Assembly (NCBI GenBank): GCA_014804425.1
Contig: JAAUZV010000002.1
Location: 175,186-239,185 of the forward strand
Direction: 5' to 3'
Length of the DNA stretch: 64,000 bases
DNA from: Lachnospiraceae bacterium
Lineage (GTDB): Bacteria; Bacillota; Clostridia; Lachnospirales; Lachnospiraceae
Shown piece by piece: positions 54,553 to 63,895 of this stretch. Under the pieces are notes generated by a model. The model did no database searches, was not told the DNA's origin, and saw only the letters and a program-made list of their open reading frames with translations. Numbering within the stretch: position 1 is the first letter of the stretch; the number at the start of each line of letters is the position of its first letter. Made by a program: the position numbers and the translations under genes.

Positions 54553-56439
54553 ATGCTTGAGGAATCAAAGCTTTTGGATAAGCTGTCATTTCGGCAGAAT
54601 CTTGACAATATTAGGCGGGTCATGAAGCTGATCGTGAGTCTGGACGGCAGTTATATTCCGTTACAGATGATGTTAGTCCTTCTGTCTGTAGGTTTGGGTT
54701 ACGGAGGAATGCTGTTGTCCGCCTATGTGCTCAATCAGATTGCAATCGATTTTCAATTTTCACAAATTTACGGGAGGATCATCTTTTTTGTCATACTCCT
54801 GTGTCTTGGATGGTCGGTGCAAAATATCCTGAGCAGACGGATCAATATCCGGAGTGAAATGATCGCCGACAAATATCAGGCACTGCAGCAAGAGAAGCTC
54901 ATGAATCTGGATTTTTCTTTGATCGACAGTCCCAGACTAAAAGAGATGCAGGAGAGAATCCGCATGGACAGTAACTGGGGAGCCGGAATTTTCAGTGTAT
55001 TCTGGCAGATGACAAACGTGTTAAACGGATTGGCGGAGGTGATTGGAGCGATCGTCATCGGAGTGCCCATGTTCTCCTATTTTCACGGGAAGGATATCAG
55101 CCGGGCGTCAGTGGTGCTGATTCTGCTGGGTTTTTGTCTCTGCATATGTTATTCCGTGAATTACAAAATCAATATGAAGAGCTGTTATTTTATGTTTCAC
55201 ATCCCAACCCGTGAGGAGAAAAAGTCTCTGTGGAATTATGTGTGGGATTTCGCCAATGGTTCCTGGCATTACCGCTATGGAAACGGTAAGGATGTTCGGA
55301 TATACGGCGGCTATGAGGTGATGAAGCACTGGTCTTACGACAAGCTTCAGACCAAAGAATGGAAAGATTATACCACAAAGCGTCCGGCGCTCTGTGATGT
55401 GGGTGAAAGAAGCATCCGCACAGTCATGTATGTGCTGTCACTGATAGGAGCGTACGGTATTGTGGCGATGGCTGCCTTAAACGGCAGTATGCCGATCGGT
55501 TCCATGATCTTATATGCCGGCTGTCTCACGAATATTCTTCATAAAACCGTGGAGGTTGTGATTGGATGCAGCGATGTCAGTATGACGGCGAGAAAACAGA
55601 TTGGCATTTTGGAATTGTTGGAGCTTTCGGATGAAATGTACAAGGGATCTCTTCCTATGGAGAAGCGGAGCGATCATGAATACCATATTGCATTTCGGAA
55701 TGTCTCTTTTAAATATCCCGGAAGCAAGGAATATGCGCTGAAAAATTTCTCCTTGGAGCTGCGTGTGGGGGAGAGGCTTGCCATTGTGGGAAGAAACGGG
55801 TCGGGAAAGACCACGATGATCAAATTGCTCTGCAGGCTTTATGATCCGGAGGAAGGGGAAATTCTGGTCAACGGCGTGGACATTAAAAAATTCCGTCATG
55901 ATGAGTATTCCAAACTTTTTTCCGTGGTATTTCAGGATTATGTGCTCTTTGCACTGATGCTTGCGGAAAATATTGCTGTGGACAAAGAGTATGACAGTGA
56001 GAAAGTGCGCCGCTGCCTTTTGGATGCAGGATTCGGAGAGCGGCTTGCCAAGATGGGCGAAAAGGGAATTGAGAGCTTCCTGTACAAAGATTATACCGAT
56101 GACGGCATTGAGATCAGCGGCGGGGAAGCCCAGAAGCTTGCGATCGCCAGGGCAATTTATAAGGAAGCGCCTTTCGTGCTGTTGGATGAGCCTACGGCGG
56201 CCTTAGATCCCATTGCAGAAGCCGAGATTTATCATAAATTTGATAAAATCGCCGGAGAAAAGACCGCCATCTACATCAGCCACAGATTATCCTCCTGCCG
56301 GTTTTGCGACAAGATTGCCGTGTTTGACCACGGAGAGCTGGTGCAGGCGGGAAATCACGAGGAACTGCTTGCGGATGAGGGCGGTGTCTATGCGGGACTT
56401 TGGAATGCGCAGGCGAAGTATTATGAGGCGGAAGGATAA
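54553..56439 (+). CDS. ABC exporter half-transporter (TMD-NBD), module 2 subunit B
   Basis: 628 residues, two bases after the previous stop, with AAGGAGG upstream. The membrane domain is about 30-345. Walker A is GRNGSGKTT near 411, signature IEISGGEAQK near 518, FVLLDEPTAALDP and YISHR. It is the counterpart of the protein at 5344-7215, sharing GNGKDVRIYG in the coupling region (NGKDVRIYGE there). Probably a heterodimer with the preceding subunit. Confidence 0.88.
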   Translation: MLEESKLLDKLSFRQNLDNIRRVMKLIVSLDGSYIPLQMMLVLLSVGLGYGGMLLSAYVLNQIAIDFQFSQIYGRIIFFVILLCLGWSVQNILSRRINIRSEMIADKYQALQQEKLMNLDFSLIDSPRLKEMQERIRMDSNWGAGIFSVFWQMTNVLNGLAEVIGAIVIGVPMFSYFHGKDISRASVVLILLGFCLCICYSVNYKINMKSCYFMFHIPTREEKKSLWNYVWDFANGSWHYRYGNGKDVRIYGGYEVMKHWSYDKLQTKEWKDYTTKRPALCDVGERSIRTVMYVLSLIGAYGIVAMAALNGSMPIGSMILYAGCLTNILHKTVEVVIGCSDVSMTARKQIGILELLELSDEMYKGSLPMEKRSDHEYHIAFRNVSFKYPGSKEYALKNFSLELRVGERLAIVGRNGSGKTTMIKLLCRLYDPEEGEILVNGVDIKKFRHDEYSKLFSVVFQDYVLFALMLAENIAVDKEYDSEKVRRCLLDAGFGERLAKMGEKGIESFLYKDYTDDGIEISGGEAQKLAIARAIYKEAPFVLLDEPTAALDPIAEAEIYHKFDKIAGEKTAIYISHRLSSCRFCDKIAVFDHGELVQAGNHEELLADEGGVYAGLWNAQAKYYEAEG

Positions 56440-56459
56440 AAGGAATGAAGAAATCGGGC

Positions 56460-56488
56460 TTTACAGATGATTTAGATTGTGCTACAAT
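56460..56488 (+). promoter_or_regulatory. Sigma-A promoter for rpsO
   Basis: TTTACA (56460-56465), 17-base spacer, TACAAT (56483-56488). Confidence 0.8.
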
Positions 56489-56504
56489 GTAGCGGTGTGA
56501 GTTT

Positions 56505-56569
56505 GCCATACTCGGATACGGGACACTCCAACCTGTTTCTTAGTATCGGCAGTAACAGGCGTTTCGCCT
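56505..56569 (+). promoter_or_regulatory. Candidate S15 autoregulatory leader with pseudoknot potential
   Basis: GCCATACT (56505-56512) can pair with AGTATcGGC (56542-56550), and CCTGTT (56532-56537) with AACAGG (56554-56559). The two helices interleave as in an H-type pseudoknot. A small hairpin AGGCG-TTT-CGCCT (56557-56569) competes with the second helix. S15 represses its own synthesis through leader structures in several bacteria. Confidence 0.5.
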
Positions 56570-56593
56570 AGTAAAAATCAGGAGGAAAGAAAC

Positions 56594-56860
56594 ATGATTT
56601 CTAAGGAAAAGAAGCAGGCAATCATGAAGGAGTACGCGTTATCGGAAGGCGATACGGGTTCACCTGAGGTACAGGTTGCAGTTCTCACAGCGAGAATTCA
56701 GGAGCTGACGGAGCACTTAAAAACGCATCAAAAGGATCATCATTCAAGAAGAGGTCTTTTGAAGATGGTAGGTCAGAGAAGAGGCTTACTTGATTATCTG
56801 AAGAAAACCGACATTGAAAGATACCGTGCTTTGATCGAGAAACTTGGAATCAGAAAGTAA
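56594..56860 (+). CDS. rpsO: 30S ribosomal protein S15
   Basis: 88 residues, full length. The signature is complete: [36 protein letters not shown] and the C-terminal [12 protein letters not shown]. It binds the 16S rRNA central domain. SD AGGAGGAAAG. A preceding structured leader and the rpsO-pnp order are as in many bacteria. Confidence 0.97.
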   Translation: MISKEKKQAIMKEYALSEGDTGSPEVQVAVLTARIQELTEHLKTHQKDHHSRRGLLKMVGQRRGLLDYLKKTDIERYRALIEKLGIRK

Positions 56861-56863
56861 ACA

Positions 56864-56935
56864 TGGAACGCCGTGTTCTTTCACGGAACAGGCGGCGTTC
56901 CCGAAATGAGGACGGGCCTTCCGTCCTCATTTTTA
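56864..56935 (+). terminator. Two hairpins after rpsO
   Basis: GGAACGCCG pairs with CGGCGTTCC (about 56864-56902), enclosing TGTTC/GAACA. The second, ATGAGGACGG (56906-56915)-GCCTT-CCGTCCTCAT (56921-56930), runs into TTTT and is a standard terminator. Confidence 0.85.
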
Positions 56936-57038
56936 TGAGAAACCGCTTTGCTGCGAAGCGGGCGGTTTTGCTTGTCACTATTCACATTAGGGCGGGAGCG
57001 GATTCCGAGACCACTGATATGCGTATGTTGATGTATGG

Positions 57039-57152
57039 GCATATGATATGCATGCGCGTATATGATGTACATTCGTATATATGGTATGCATGCGCATATA
57101 TGATATACATTCGTATATATGATATGCATGCGCATATATGATATACATTCGT
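57039..57152 (+). repeat. 38-bp tandem repeat, three units, between rpsO and pnp
   Basis: Units start at 57039, 57077 and 57115, each 38 bases. Units 2 and 3 differ at one position. A degenerate partial copy precedes at about 57014. Each unit contains a strictly alternating purine-pyrimidine run (TATGCATGCGCATATATG), and self-complementary segments, so it can form hairpins or Z-like DNA. It occupies the pnp 5' leader. Confidence 0.88.
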
Positions 57153-57206
57153 ATATCAGTAGTTTCGGCTTCTTCCGCCCGACTTCAGAACAGGAAGGAG
57201 AAACAT

Positions 57207-59297
57207 ATGTACAAAACTTATTCGATGGAGCTTGGCGGGCGTACGCTGAGCGTAGACATCAACAGAGTCGGCAAACAGGCAAACGGCTGTGCATTTATGC
57301 ATTACGGGGAGACAACCGTTCTGTGTACGGCGACTGCATCCGAAAAACCGAGGGACGGAATCGATTTCTTCCCTTTGAGCGTGGAGTACGAGGAGAAATT
57401 ATATGCCGCAGGCAAGATTCCCGGCGGCTTTAACAAGAGAGAGGGCAAGGCGTCTGAAAATGCCGTGCTGACGAGCCGTGTCATCGACCGTCCGATGCGT
57501 CCTCTTTTCCCGAAGGATTACCGCAATGACGTTACGCTTGACTGTCTTGTCATGTCGGTTGATCCCGAGTGCCGTCCGGAGCTGACGGCAATGCTCGGCG
57601 CTTCGATCGCGACATGCATTTCCGACATTCCGTTTGACGGTCCGTGCGCAATGACGCAGATCGGCATGATAAATGGGGAATTTATCGTCAATCCGTCTCA
57701 GGAGGCGTGGAAAAACGGCGACTTGAAGCTGACCGTTGCATCCACCGCGCAAAAGGTCATGATGATCGAGGCGGGCGCCAATGAGATTCCTGAGCAGACC
57801 ATGATCGAGGCGATCTACAAGGCGGACGCGATCAATAAGCAGATCATTGAATTTATCAACGGAATTGTCGCTGAGGTCGGAAAGCCGAAGCACACCTATA
57901 CAAGCTGTGCGATTCCGGAGGAAATGTTTGCAAAGATGAAGGAGCTTGTTCCGGCTGAGGAGATGGAAAAAGCCGTCTTCACTGATGAGAAGCAGGTTCG
58001 TGAGGAGAATATCCGCCAGATCACAGCAAAGCTCGAGGAGGCGTTTGCCGATAACGAGGAGTGGCTTGCTATTTTAGGCGAGGCGATCTATCAGTATGAA
58101 AAGAAAACAGTCCGCAAGATGATCTTAAAAGATCAGAAGCGTCCGGACGGAAGAAAGATCACCGAGATCAGACCGCTTGCAGCGGAGGTTGACATTATTC
58201 CGCGCGTGCATGGTTCCGCCATGTTTACCCGTGGGCAGACGCAGATCTGCAATGTCTGCACGCTTGCGCCGCTCTCCGAAATGCAGAAAGTGGACGGGCT
58301 GGATGAAAACACAACGGCAAAACGCTATATGCATCATTATAATTTCCCGTCTTATTCCGTTGGTGAGACCAAGGTGAGCCGCGGACCGGGACGCCGTGAG
58401 ATCGGACATGGTGCGCTTGCGGAGAGAGCGCTTCTTCCGGTACTTCCTTCCGAGGAGGAGTTCCCGTATGCAATCCGTACGGTATCCGAGACGTTTGAAT
58501 CCAACGGCTCAACCTCCATGGCATCCACCTGTGCATCCTGTATGTCCTTAATGGCGGCGGGTGTACCGATCAAGAAAATGGTTGCCGGTATTTCCTGCGG
58601 TCTTGTGACCGGTGAGACGGATGACGAGTTTATTCTTTTGACTGATATACAGGGACTGGAAGATTTCTTCGGCGATATGGACTTTAAGGTGACCGGTACG
58701 GATGCCGGTATCACCGCGATCCAGATGGATATTAAGATTCACGGTCTGACAAAAGCGATCGTGGAAGGCGCGATCGCACGCTGCCGCGAAGCACGCATGT
58801 ATATCATGGAGAATTGCATGAAGACGGCAATTGCCGCTCCGCGTGAGTCCGTCGGCAAGTATGCGCCGAAGATCATTCAGATCAAGATTGATCCTGAGAA
58901 GATTGGCGATGTGGTCGGACAGAGAGGCAAGACGATCAATGAGATCATTGCCAGAACCGGCGTAAAGATTGATATTACGGACGACGGCGCAGTCAGCGTA
59001 TGCGGAACCGAGAAGGAAATGATGGACAAGGCGATCGAGATGATCAAGACGATCGTAACCGATTTCCAGGAAGGTCAAATCTTCAAGGGCAAGGTTGTCA
59101 GCATCAAGGAGTTCGGCGCATTCATCGAGTTTGCACCGGGTAAAGAGGGCATGGTTCATATTTCCAAGATCGCAAAACAGCGTATCGAGCATGTGGAAGA
59201 TGTTCTGACGCTCGGCGATATGGTAACGGTTGTGTGCCTTGGCAAGGATAAGATGGGACGCATCAGCTTCTCCATGAAGGACGTCGCACAGCAATAA
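57207..59297 (+). CDS. pnp: Polyribonucleotide nucleotidyltransferase
   Basis: 3'-5' phosphorolytic exoribonuclease trimer that degrades mRNA. 696 residues from the ATG at 57207 (MYKTYSMELGG), after GGAAGGAG. First RNase PH domain (about 10-140), linker helical domain, second RNase PH domain (about 310-540, with TRGQTQ and GPGRREIGHG), KH domain (IGDVVGQRGKTINEI near 568-582) and S1 domain (FKGKVVSIKEFGAFIEF near 628-644). Its leader carries the 38-bp repeats, relevant because PNPase is often autoregulated through leader structure. No clear promoter of its own was seen. Confidence 0.97.
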   Translation: MYKTYSMELGGRTLSVDINRVGKQANGCAFMHYGETTVLCTATASEKPRDGIDFFPLSVEYEEKLYAAGKIPGGFNKREGKASENAVLTSRVIDRPMRPLFPKDYRNDVTLDCLVMSVDPECRPELTAMLGASIATCISDIPFDGPCAMTQIGMINGEFIVNPSQEAWKNGDLKLTVASTAQKVMMIEAGANEIPEQTMIEAIYKADAINKQIIEFINGIVAEVGKPKHTYTSCAIPEEMFAKMKELVPAEEMEKAVFTDEKQVREENIRQITAKLEEAFADNEEWLAILGEAIYQYEKKTVRKMILKDQKRPDGRKITEIRPLAAEVDIIPRVHGSAMFTRGQTQICNVCTLAPLSEMQKVDGLDENTTAKRYMHHYNFPSYSVGETKVSRGPGRREIGHGALAERALLPVLPSEEEFPYAIRTVSETFESNGSTSMASTCASCMSLMAAGVPIKKMVAGISCGLVTGETDDEFILLTDIQGLEDFFGDMDFKVTGTDAGITAIQMDIKIHGLTKAIVEGAIARCREARMYIMENCMKTAIAAPRESVGKYAPKIIQIKIDPEKIGDVVGQRGKTINEIIARTGVKIDITDDGAVSVCGTEKEMMDKAIEMIKTIVTDFQEGQIFKGKVVSIKEFGAFIEFAPGKEGMVHISKIAKQRIEHVEDVLTLGDMVTVVCLGKDKMGRISFSMKDVAQQ

Positions 59298-59299
59298 AA

Positions 59300-59363
59300 A
59301 AGAACGCTTCGCGTTCTTTGCGAGATTTTGCATAAAAATGCTTCGCACTTTTTGCAAAACTCG
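59300..59363 (+). terminator. Hairpin series E after pnp
   Basis: Hairpin 1 AAGAACGC-TTC-GCGTTCTT (59300-59318) is identical to that of element A. Hairpin 2 pairs CGAGATTTTGC (from 59320) with GCAAAACTCG (to 59363), enclosing a further AT-rich hairpin. Confidence 0.65.
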
Positions 59364-59437
59364 CGTGTAACAGCTTTTTTCTAAGATTCACCGCAGGTGA
59401 ATTCTTTTGGAGAAATCGCGTTTACGAAACAAACTAT

Positions 59438-59487
59438 ACACCATCTAGTGATTTTACTGCAAAATCAACTAGATGGTGTATTTTTTT
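59438..59487 (+). terminator. Strong terminator upstream of the topoisomerase operon
   Basis: A stem of about 18 bp (59438-59455 with 59461-59479, one bulged base) and a 5-base loop, followed by seven T residues. Confidence 0.88.
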
Positions 59488-59508
59488 CTTTTCTTATTTA
59501 AATGGACA

Positions 59509-59517
59509 TGCTATAAT
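59509..59517 (+). promoter_or_regulatory. Extended -10 promoter for the topoisomerase pair
   Basis: TGCTATAAT at 59509-59517 is a full extended -10. No good -35 is visible at the usual distance. The leader to 59593 is about 70 bases. Confidence 0.62.
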
Positions 59518-59593
59518 GTATATAATATGCGCAGTTTCCGGATTCTGGTAAATAAACGGGTCTGGGCTGCAAATTTCCCAAAAGAGGTATGAT

Positions 59594-61516
59594 ATGGCAA
59601 GCGAAGTAAAATATGACGCATCCAGTATTACCGTGCTGGAAGGGCTTGAGGCGGTCAGGGTTAGACCGGGTATGTATATCGGAAGTGTGTCAACAAAAGG
59701 ATTAAACCATCTGATCTATGAGATCGTGGATAATGCGGTGGACGAGCATCTTGCCGGTTTTTGCGACCGTATCACGGTAACCTTAAATGCCGACGGTTCG
59801 GCAACGGTATCCGACAACGGGCGCGGTATCCCTGTCGGCATGCATGAAAAGGGGATGAGCGCGGAGCGTCTGGTGTTCACGACCTTGCATGCGGGAGGTA
59901 AATTTGACGATTCTGTTTATAAGACGAGCGGCGGACTGCACGGCGTCGGTTCCTCGGTTGTCAACGCGCTTTCCGCGTATCTGCATGTAACCGTCAAGCA
60001 GGATGGTCATATTTATGAAGATCATTATGAGCGCGGCATTCCGACTATGGAATTGGAAAACGGACTTCTGCCGATCGTCGGGAAAACAAAGGAGACCGGG
60101 ACGACCGTCAATTTCCTGCCGGACGATACGATCTTTGACCGCACGCGCTTTAAGGAGGAGGATGTCAAATCCAGACTTCACGAAACAGCATATTTGAATC
60201 CGGCATTGACGATCGTATTCGAGGATAACCGCGGGGAGGAGCCGGATCATGTTGAATATCATGAACCGGAGGGAATCGTCGGCTTTATCAAGGATATGAA
60301 CCAGTCGAGAGAGACGCTTCATGACGTGATCTATTTTCAGGGCGAGAGCGATGGCATTGCGGTCGAAGCGGCGCTGCAGTTCGTCAATGAATTTCATGAA
60401 AATGTACTTGGTTTTTGTAATAATATCTACAATGCGGAGGGCGGCACGCACATTACAGGCTTTAAGACAATGTTTACGAACGTCATCAATACGTATGCCC
60501 GCCAGCTCGGTATCCTAAAAGAAAAAGATGTGAATTTTACAGGCGCGGACGTTCGAAACGGCATGACCGCCGTCATCTCCATCAAGCATCCCTCACCGCG
60601 TTTTGAAGGTCAGACAAAGACAAAGCTGGACAATCAGGACGCCGCAAAGGCGGTCAGCAAGGTGACGGGAGATGAGATTGTCCGCTATTTTGATAAAAAT
60701 TTAGAGACATTGAAAAACGTCATTTCCTGTGCGGAGAAGGCGGCAAAGATCCGCAAGAGCGAGGAAAAGGCAAAAACGAATATGCTGACAAAGCAGAAAT
60801 ATTCGTTTGATTCCAACGGAAAGCTTGCCAATTGTGAGAGCAGAGTGCCCGCACAATGCGAGATTTTTATCGTGGAGGGAGATTCTGCGGGCGGTTCCGC
60901 AAAAACCGCGCGAAACCGCATGTATCAGGCAATTTTACCGATCCGCGGAAAAATCCTGAATGTCGAAAAAGCAAGCATTGACAAAATCCTTGCCAATGCC
61001 GAGATCAAGACGATGATCAACGCATTCGGCTGCGGTTTTTCCGAAGGGTATGGGAATGATTTTGATATCAGCAAGCTGCGCTATGATAAGATCATCATCA
61101 TGGCGGATGCCGATGTGGACGGCGCACATATCAGCACGCTGCTTTTGACGCTGTTTTACCGGTTCATGCCGGACTTGATCTACGAGGGACATGTCTATAT
61201 CGCAATGCCCCCGCTTTACAAAGCAATGCCGAGCAAGGGAAAAGAGGAATATCTCTATGACGATAAGGCGCTTGAGCGCTATCGCAAAACGCACAAGGGT
61301 TCCTTTACGTTACAGCGATACAAAGGTCTCGGTGAAATGGATGCCGAACAGCTTTGGGAGACGACGCTCGATCCTGAGCAGCGCCGGTTAAAGCTCGTGG
61401 AGATCGAAGATGCCCGCAGAGCATCCGAAATGACGGAGCTTTTAATGGGAAATGACGTGCCGCCGAGAAGAGCCTTTATTTACAATCATGCGGTGGATGC
61501 GGAGCTGGATGTATAA
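59594..61516 (+). CDS. Type II DNA topoisomerase ATPase subunit (ParE/GyrB family)
   Basis: 640 residues. GHKL ATPase with IVDNAVDEHLAG near 41-52, DNGRGIPV near 73-80 and GLHGVGSSVVNALS near 115-128. TOPRIM has VEGDSAGGSAKTARNR near 428-443 and the metal motif DADVDGAHIS near 504-513. Together with the next gene it forms a tetrameric strand-passing enzyme. QAILPIRGKILNVEKA resembles GyrB, but the pairing with a short A subunit lacking a GyrA box favours topoisomerase IV. SD GAGG. Confidence 0.9.
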   Translation: MASEVKYDASSITVLEGLEAVRVRPGMYIGSVSTKGLNHLIYEIVDNAVDEHLAGFCDRITVTLNADGSATVSDNGRGIPVGMHEKGMSAERLVFTTLHAGGKFDDSVYKTSGGLHGVGSSVVNALSAYLHVTVKQDGHIYEDHYERGIPTMELENGLLPIVGKTKETGTTVNFLPDDTIFDRTRFKEEDVKSRLHETAYLNPALTIVFEDNRGEEPDHVEYHEPEGIVGFIKDMNQSRETLHDVIYFQGESDGIAVEAALQFVNEFHENVLGFCNNIYNAEGGTHITGFKTMFTNVINTYARQLGILKEKDVNFTGADVRNGMTAVISIKHPSPRFEGQTKTKLDNQDAAKAVSKVTGDEIVRYFDKNLETLKNVISCAEKAAKIRKSEEKAKTNMLTKQKYSFDSNGKLANCESRVPAQCEIFIVEGDSAGGSAKTARNRMYQAILPIRGKILNVEKASIDKILANAEIKTMINAFGCGFSEGYGNDFDISKLRYDKIIIMADADVDGAHISTLLLTLFYRFMPDLIYEGHVYIAMPPLYKAMPSKGKEEYLYDDKALERYRKTHKGSFTLQRYKGLGEMDAEQLWETTLDPEQRRLKLVEIEDARRASEMTELLMGNDVPPRRAFIYNHAVDAELDV

Positions 61517-61571
61517 AAAAGATTGGCGCATTCGCGCCAATCTTTCGAAGAATCCGCTTTGCGGATTCTTC
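61514..61571 (+). terminator. Paired-hairpin 3' element D (between topoisomerase genes)
   Basis: Hairpin 1 AAGATTGGCGC-ATTC-GCGCCAATCTT (61519-61544), then hairpin 2 GAAGAATCCGC-TTT-GCGGATTCTTC (61547-61571). Flanks match elements A and C. It sits inside an expected operon, so it may reduce rather than stop transcription of the next gene. Confidence 0.75.
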
Positions 61572-61604
61572 CAAGACTGAACAAATTAAAGGCAGGAAAA
61601 GGAA

Positions 61605-63845
61605 ATGGAAGACCGTATTATTAAGACCGAATATTCCGATCTGATGCAGAAATCGTTTATTGATTACGCGATGAGCGTCATTGTCGCGCGTGCGCTGCCG
61701 GATGTGCGGGACGGCCTAAAGCCGGTACAGCGCAGAACGCTCTATGATATGTATGAGCTTGGCATCCGCTATGACAGGCCTTACCGGAAAAGCGCGCGTA
61801 TTGTCGGCGATACGATGGGTAAATACCATCCGCACGGCGACAGCTCTATTTATGACGCGCTTGTCGTAATGTCGCAGGATTTCAAAAAAGGACTTCCGCT
61901 CGTGGACGGGCACGGCAATTTCGGCAATATCGAGGGAGACGGCGCCGCGGCGATGCGATACACCGAAGCGCGCTTACAAAAGGTAACGCAGGAGGCGTTT
62001 CTTGCCGATCTGGATAAGGACGTGGTTGATTTCGGACCAAACTTCGACGAGACGGAAAAAGAACCGCTTGTCCTGCCTGTCAAGATCCCGAATATCCTCA
62101 TCAACGGTTCGGAGGGCATCGCGGTCGGTATGGTGACAAGCATCCCTCCGCACAATTTCGGGGAAGTCATCGACGCGGCAAAGGCGTATATGCTGGATGA
62201 AAACATCACGACGCGCGAGCTGATGCGTTATATCAAAGGTCCTGATTTTCCGACCGGCGGCATGGTCTGCAATAAGGACGAGCTTCTTGAAATTTACGAG
62301 ACGGGGCAGGGCAAGCTGCGCATCCGCGGAAAGATCGAGGTAGAGAAAGCGAAGGGCGGAAAGACGAATATCGTCATCACCGAGATTCCCTATACCATGA
62401 TCGGCGCCAATATCACCAAATTTTTACAGGACGTCGCGGCGCTTGCCGAGACCAAGAAGACGAACGACATTGTTGATATCACGAATCAATCCTCCAAAGA
62501 GGGCATTCGCATCGTGATCGAGCTTCGACGCGATGCCGACATTGAGAATTTTAAGAATCTTCTTTTGAAAAAAACAAGGCTGGAAGACACGTTCGGCGTG
62601 AATATGCTTGCCATTGCGGACGGGAAACCGGAGACAATGGGATTAAAGGAGCTCCTGAAGCATTATGTGGAGTTTCAGTATGAGACGGCGACGCGCAAAT
62701 ACTCCAACCTGTTACAAAAAGAATTGGAGCGCAAGGAAATACAGGAAGGCCTCATTAAGGCGTGCAATGTCATTGACCTGATCATTGAAGTGCTGCGCGG
62801 GTCCAAAGACCGTGCAATGGCAAAGGCATGCCTGGTAGAAGGAATAACGGACGGCATCAAGTTCAAATTCAAAGAGTCGCGTATTATGGCGCAGCAGCTC
62901 CAGTTTACCGAGCCGCAGGCGAACGCGATCCTGGAAATGCGGCTTTATAAATTGATCGGCTTAGAGATCGATGCGCTCATGAAAGAGCATGAGGATACGG
63001 TCGCCAACATTTTCCGCTATGAGGATATTCTTGCAAGAAAGGATTCCATGGCGCAGGTCATCATCAACGAGCTGGACGGCTATAAAAAGGAATACGCCCG
63101 CGCAAGAAGAACCGTCATCGACAACGCAGAACAGGTCGTATTTACCGAAAAGAAGCCGGAGGAGATGGACGTTTACTTCCTGATGGATCGTTTCGGTTAC
63201 AGCAAAACGATCGACACTGCGACTTATGAGCGCAATAAGGATGCAGTGGAAACGGAAAACTCCTATGTGATCCCATGCAAAAATACCGGAAAGATCTGCC
63301 TGTTTACCAATATCGGACAGCTCCATACGGTGAAGCTTTCGGACCTGCCGTTCGGTAAATTTCGTGATAAGGGTATTCCGATCGACAATGTGAGCAATTA
63401 TGACTCTTCCAAAGAAGATATTTTATGTGTGACAAGTCAGGCCGACTTAAACCTGTACCGCATCCTCTTTACGACGAAGCAGGCGATGATGAAGGTCGTC
63501 AGCGGCGGTGAGTTTGACGTGGCAAAGAGAACGGTCGCCGCAACAAAGCTAAACGACGGAGATGAAGTGAAAAGCGTTACACTTTTGGTCGAGCAGCGCA
63601 ATATCGTGCTTCAGTCGCACGAGGGCTATTTCCTGCGTTTCCCGATCGAGGAGATTCCGGAAAAGAAGAAAGGCGCGGTCGGCGTGAGAGGCATGAAGCT
63701 TGGCGCGCATGATTATCTGGAAGAAGTCTATTATACACAAAATGCGCAGGAACAATCCATTGAATATAAAGGGAAAAGCATCGAGCTGAACAAGCTGAAG
63801 CTGGGGTCCCGGGATTCCAAGGGCGTGAAGATCCGGTTGTCCTGA
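61605..63845 (+). CDS. Type II DNA topoisomerase cleavage subunit (ParC/GyrA family)
   Basis: 746 residues, shorter than typical GyrA. The breakage-reunion domain has [16 protein letters not shown] near 28-43, the quinolone-determining region [14 protein letters not shown] near 70-83 with the usual Ser and Asp, and catalytic Tyr in AMRYTEARL near 119. The C-terminal beta-pinwheel (about 500-740) lacks a GyrA box (QRRGGKG), so DNA wrapping and negative supercoiling are unlikely; topoisomerase IV is the better guess. It lies 88 bases after its partner. Confidence 0.9.
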   Translation: MEDRIIKTEYSDLMQKSFIDYAMSVIVARALPDVRDGLKPVQRRTLYDMYELGIRYDRPYRKSARIVGDTMGKYHPHGDSSIYDALVVMSQDFKKGLPLVDGHGNFGNIEGDGAAAMRYTEARLQKVTQEAFLADLDKDVVDFGPNFDETEKEPLVLPVKIPNILINGSEGIAVGMVTSIPPHNFGEVIDAAKAYMLDENITTRELMRYIKGPDFPTGGMVCNKDELLEIYETGQGKLRIRGKIEVEKAKGGKTNIVITEIPYTMIGANITKFLQDVAALAETKKTNDIVDITNQSSKEGIRIVIELRRDADIENFKNLLLKKTRLEDTFGVNMLAIADGKPETMGLKELLKHYVEFQYETATRKYSNLLQKELERKEIQEGLIKACNVIDLIIEVLRGSKDRAMAKACLVEGITDGIKFKFKESRIMAQQLQFTEPQANAILEMRLYKLIGLEIDALMKEHEDTVANIFRYEDILARKDSMAQVIINELDGYKKEYARARRTVIDNAEQVVFTEKKPEEMDVYFLMDRFGYSKTIDTATYERNKDAVETENSYVIPCKNTGKICLFTNIGQLHTVKLSDLPFGKFRDKGIPIDNVSNYDSSKEDILCVTSQADLNLYRILFTTKQAMMKVVSGGEFDVAKRTVAATKLNDGDEVKSVTLLVEQRNIVLQSHEGYFLRFPIEEIPEKKKGAVGVRGMKLGAHDYLEEVYYTQNAQEQSIEYKGKSIELNKLKLGSRDSKGVKIRLS

Positions 63846-63895
63846 TGCTGTTTGCCGAAACAAAGCGCCTAAGACAAAAAGAACGGAGATTGACT

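Noticed and set aside
56863..57141. A 92-codon frame with repeated Tyr/Met/His-rich peptides, on both strands, between rpsO and pnp
   Set aside because: It is only the translation of the 38-bp DNA repeats, whose length is not a multiple of three. There is no SD and the frame runs through the rpsO terminator.
57039..57152. Possible CRISPR array
   Set aside because: Units are contiguous without spacers and no cas gene is near. The same applies to the arrays at 22714 and 25261.
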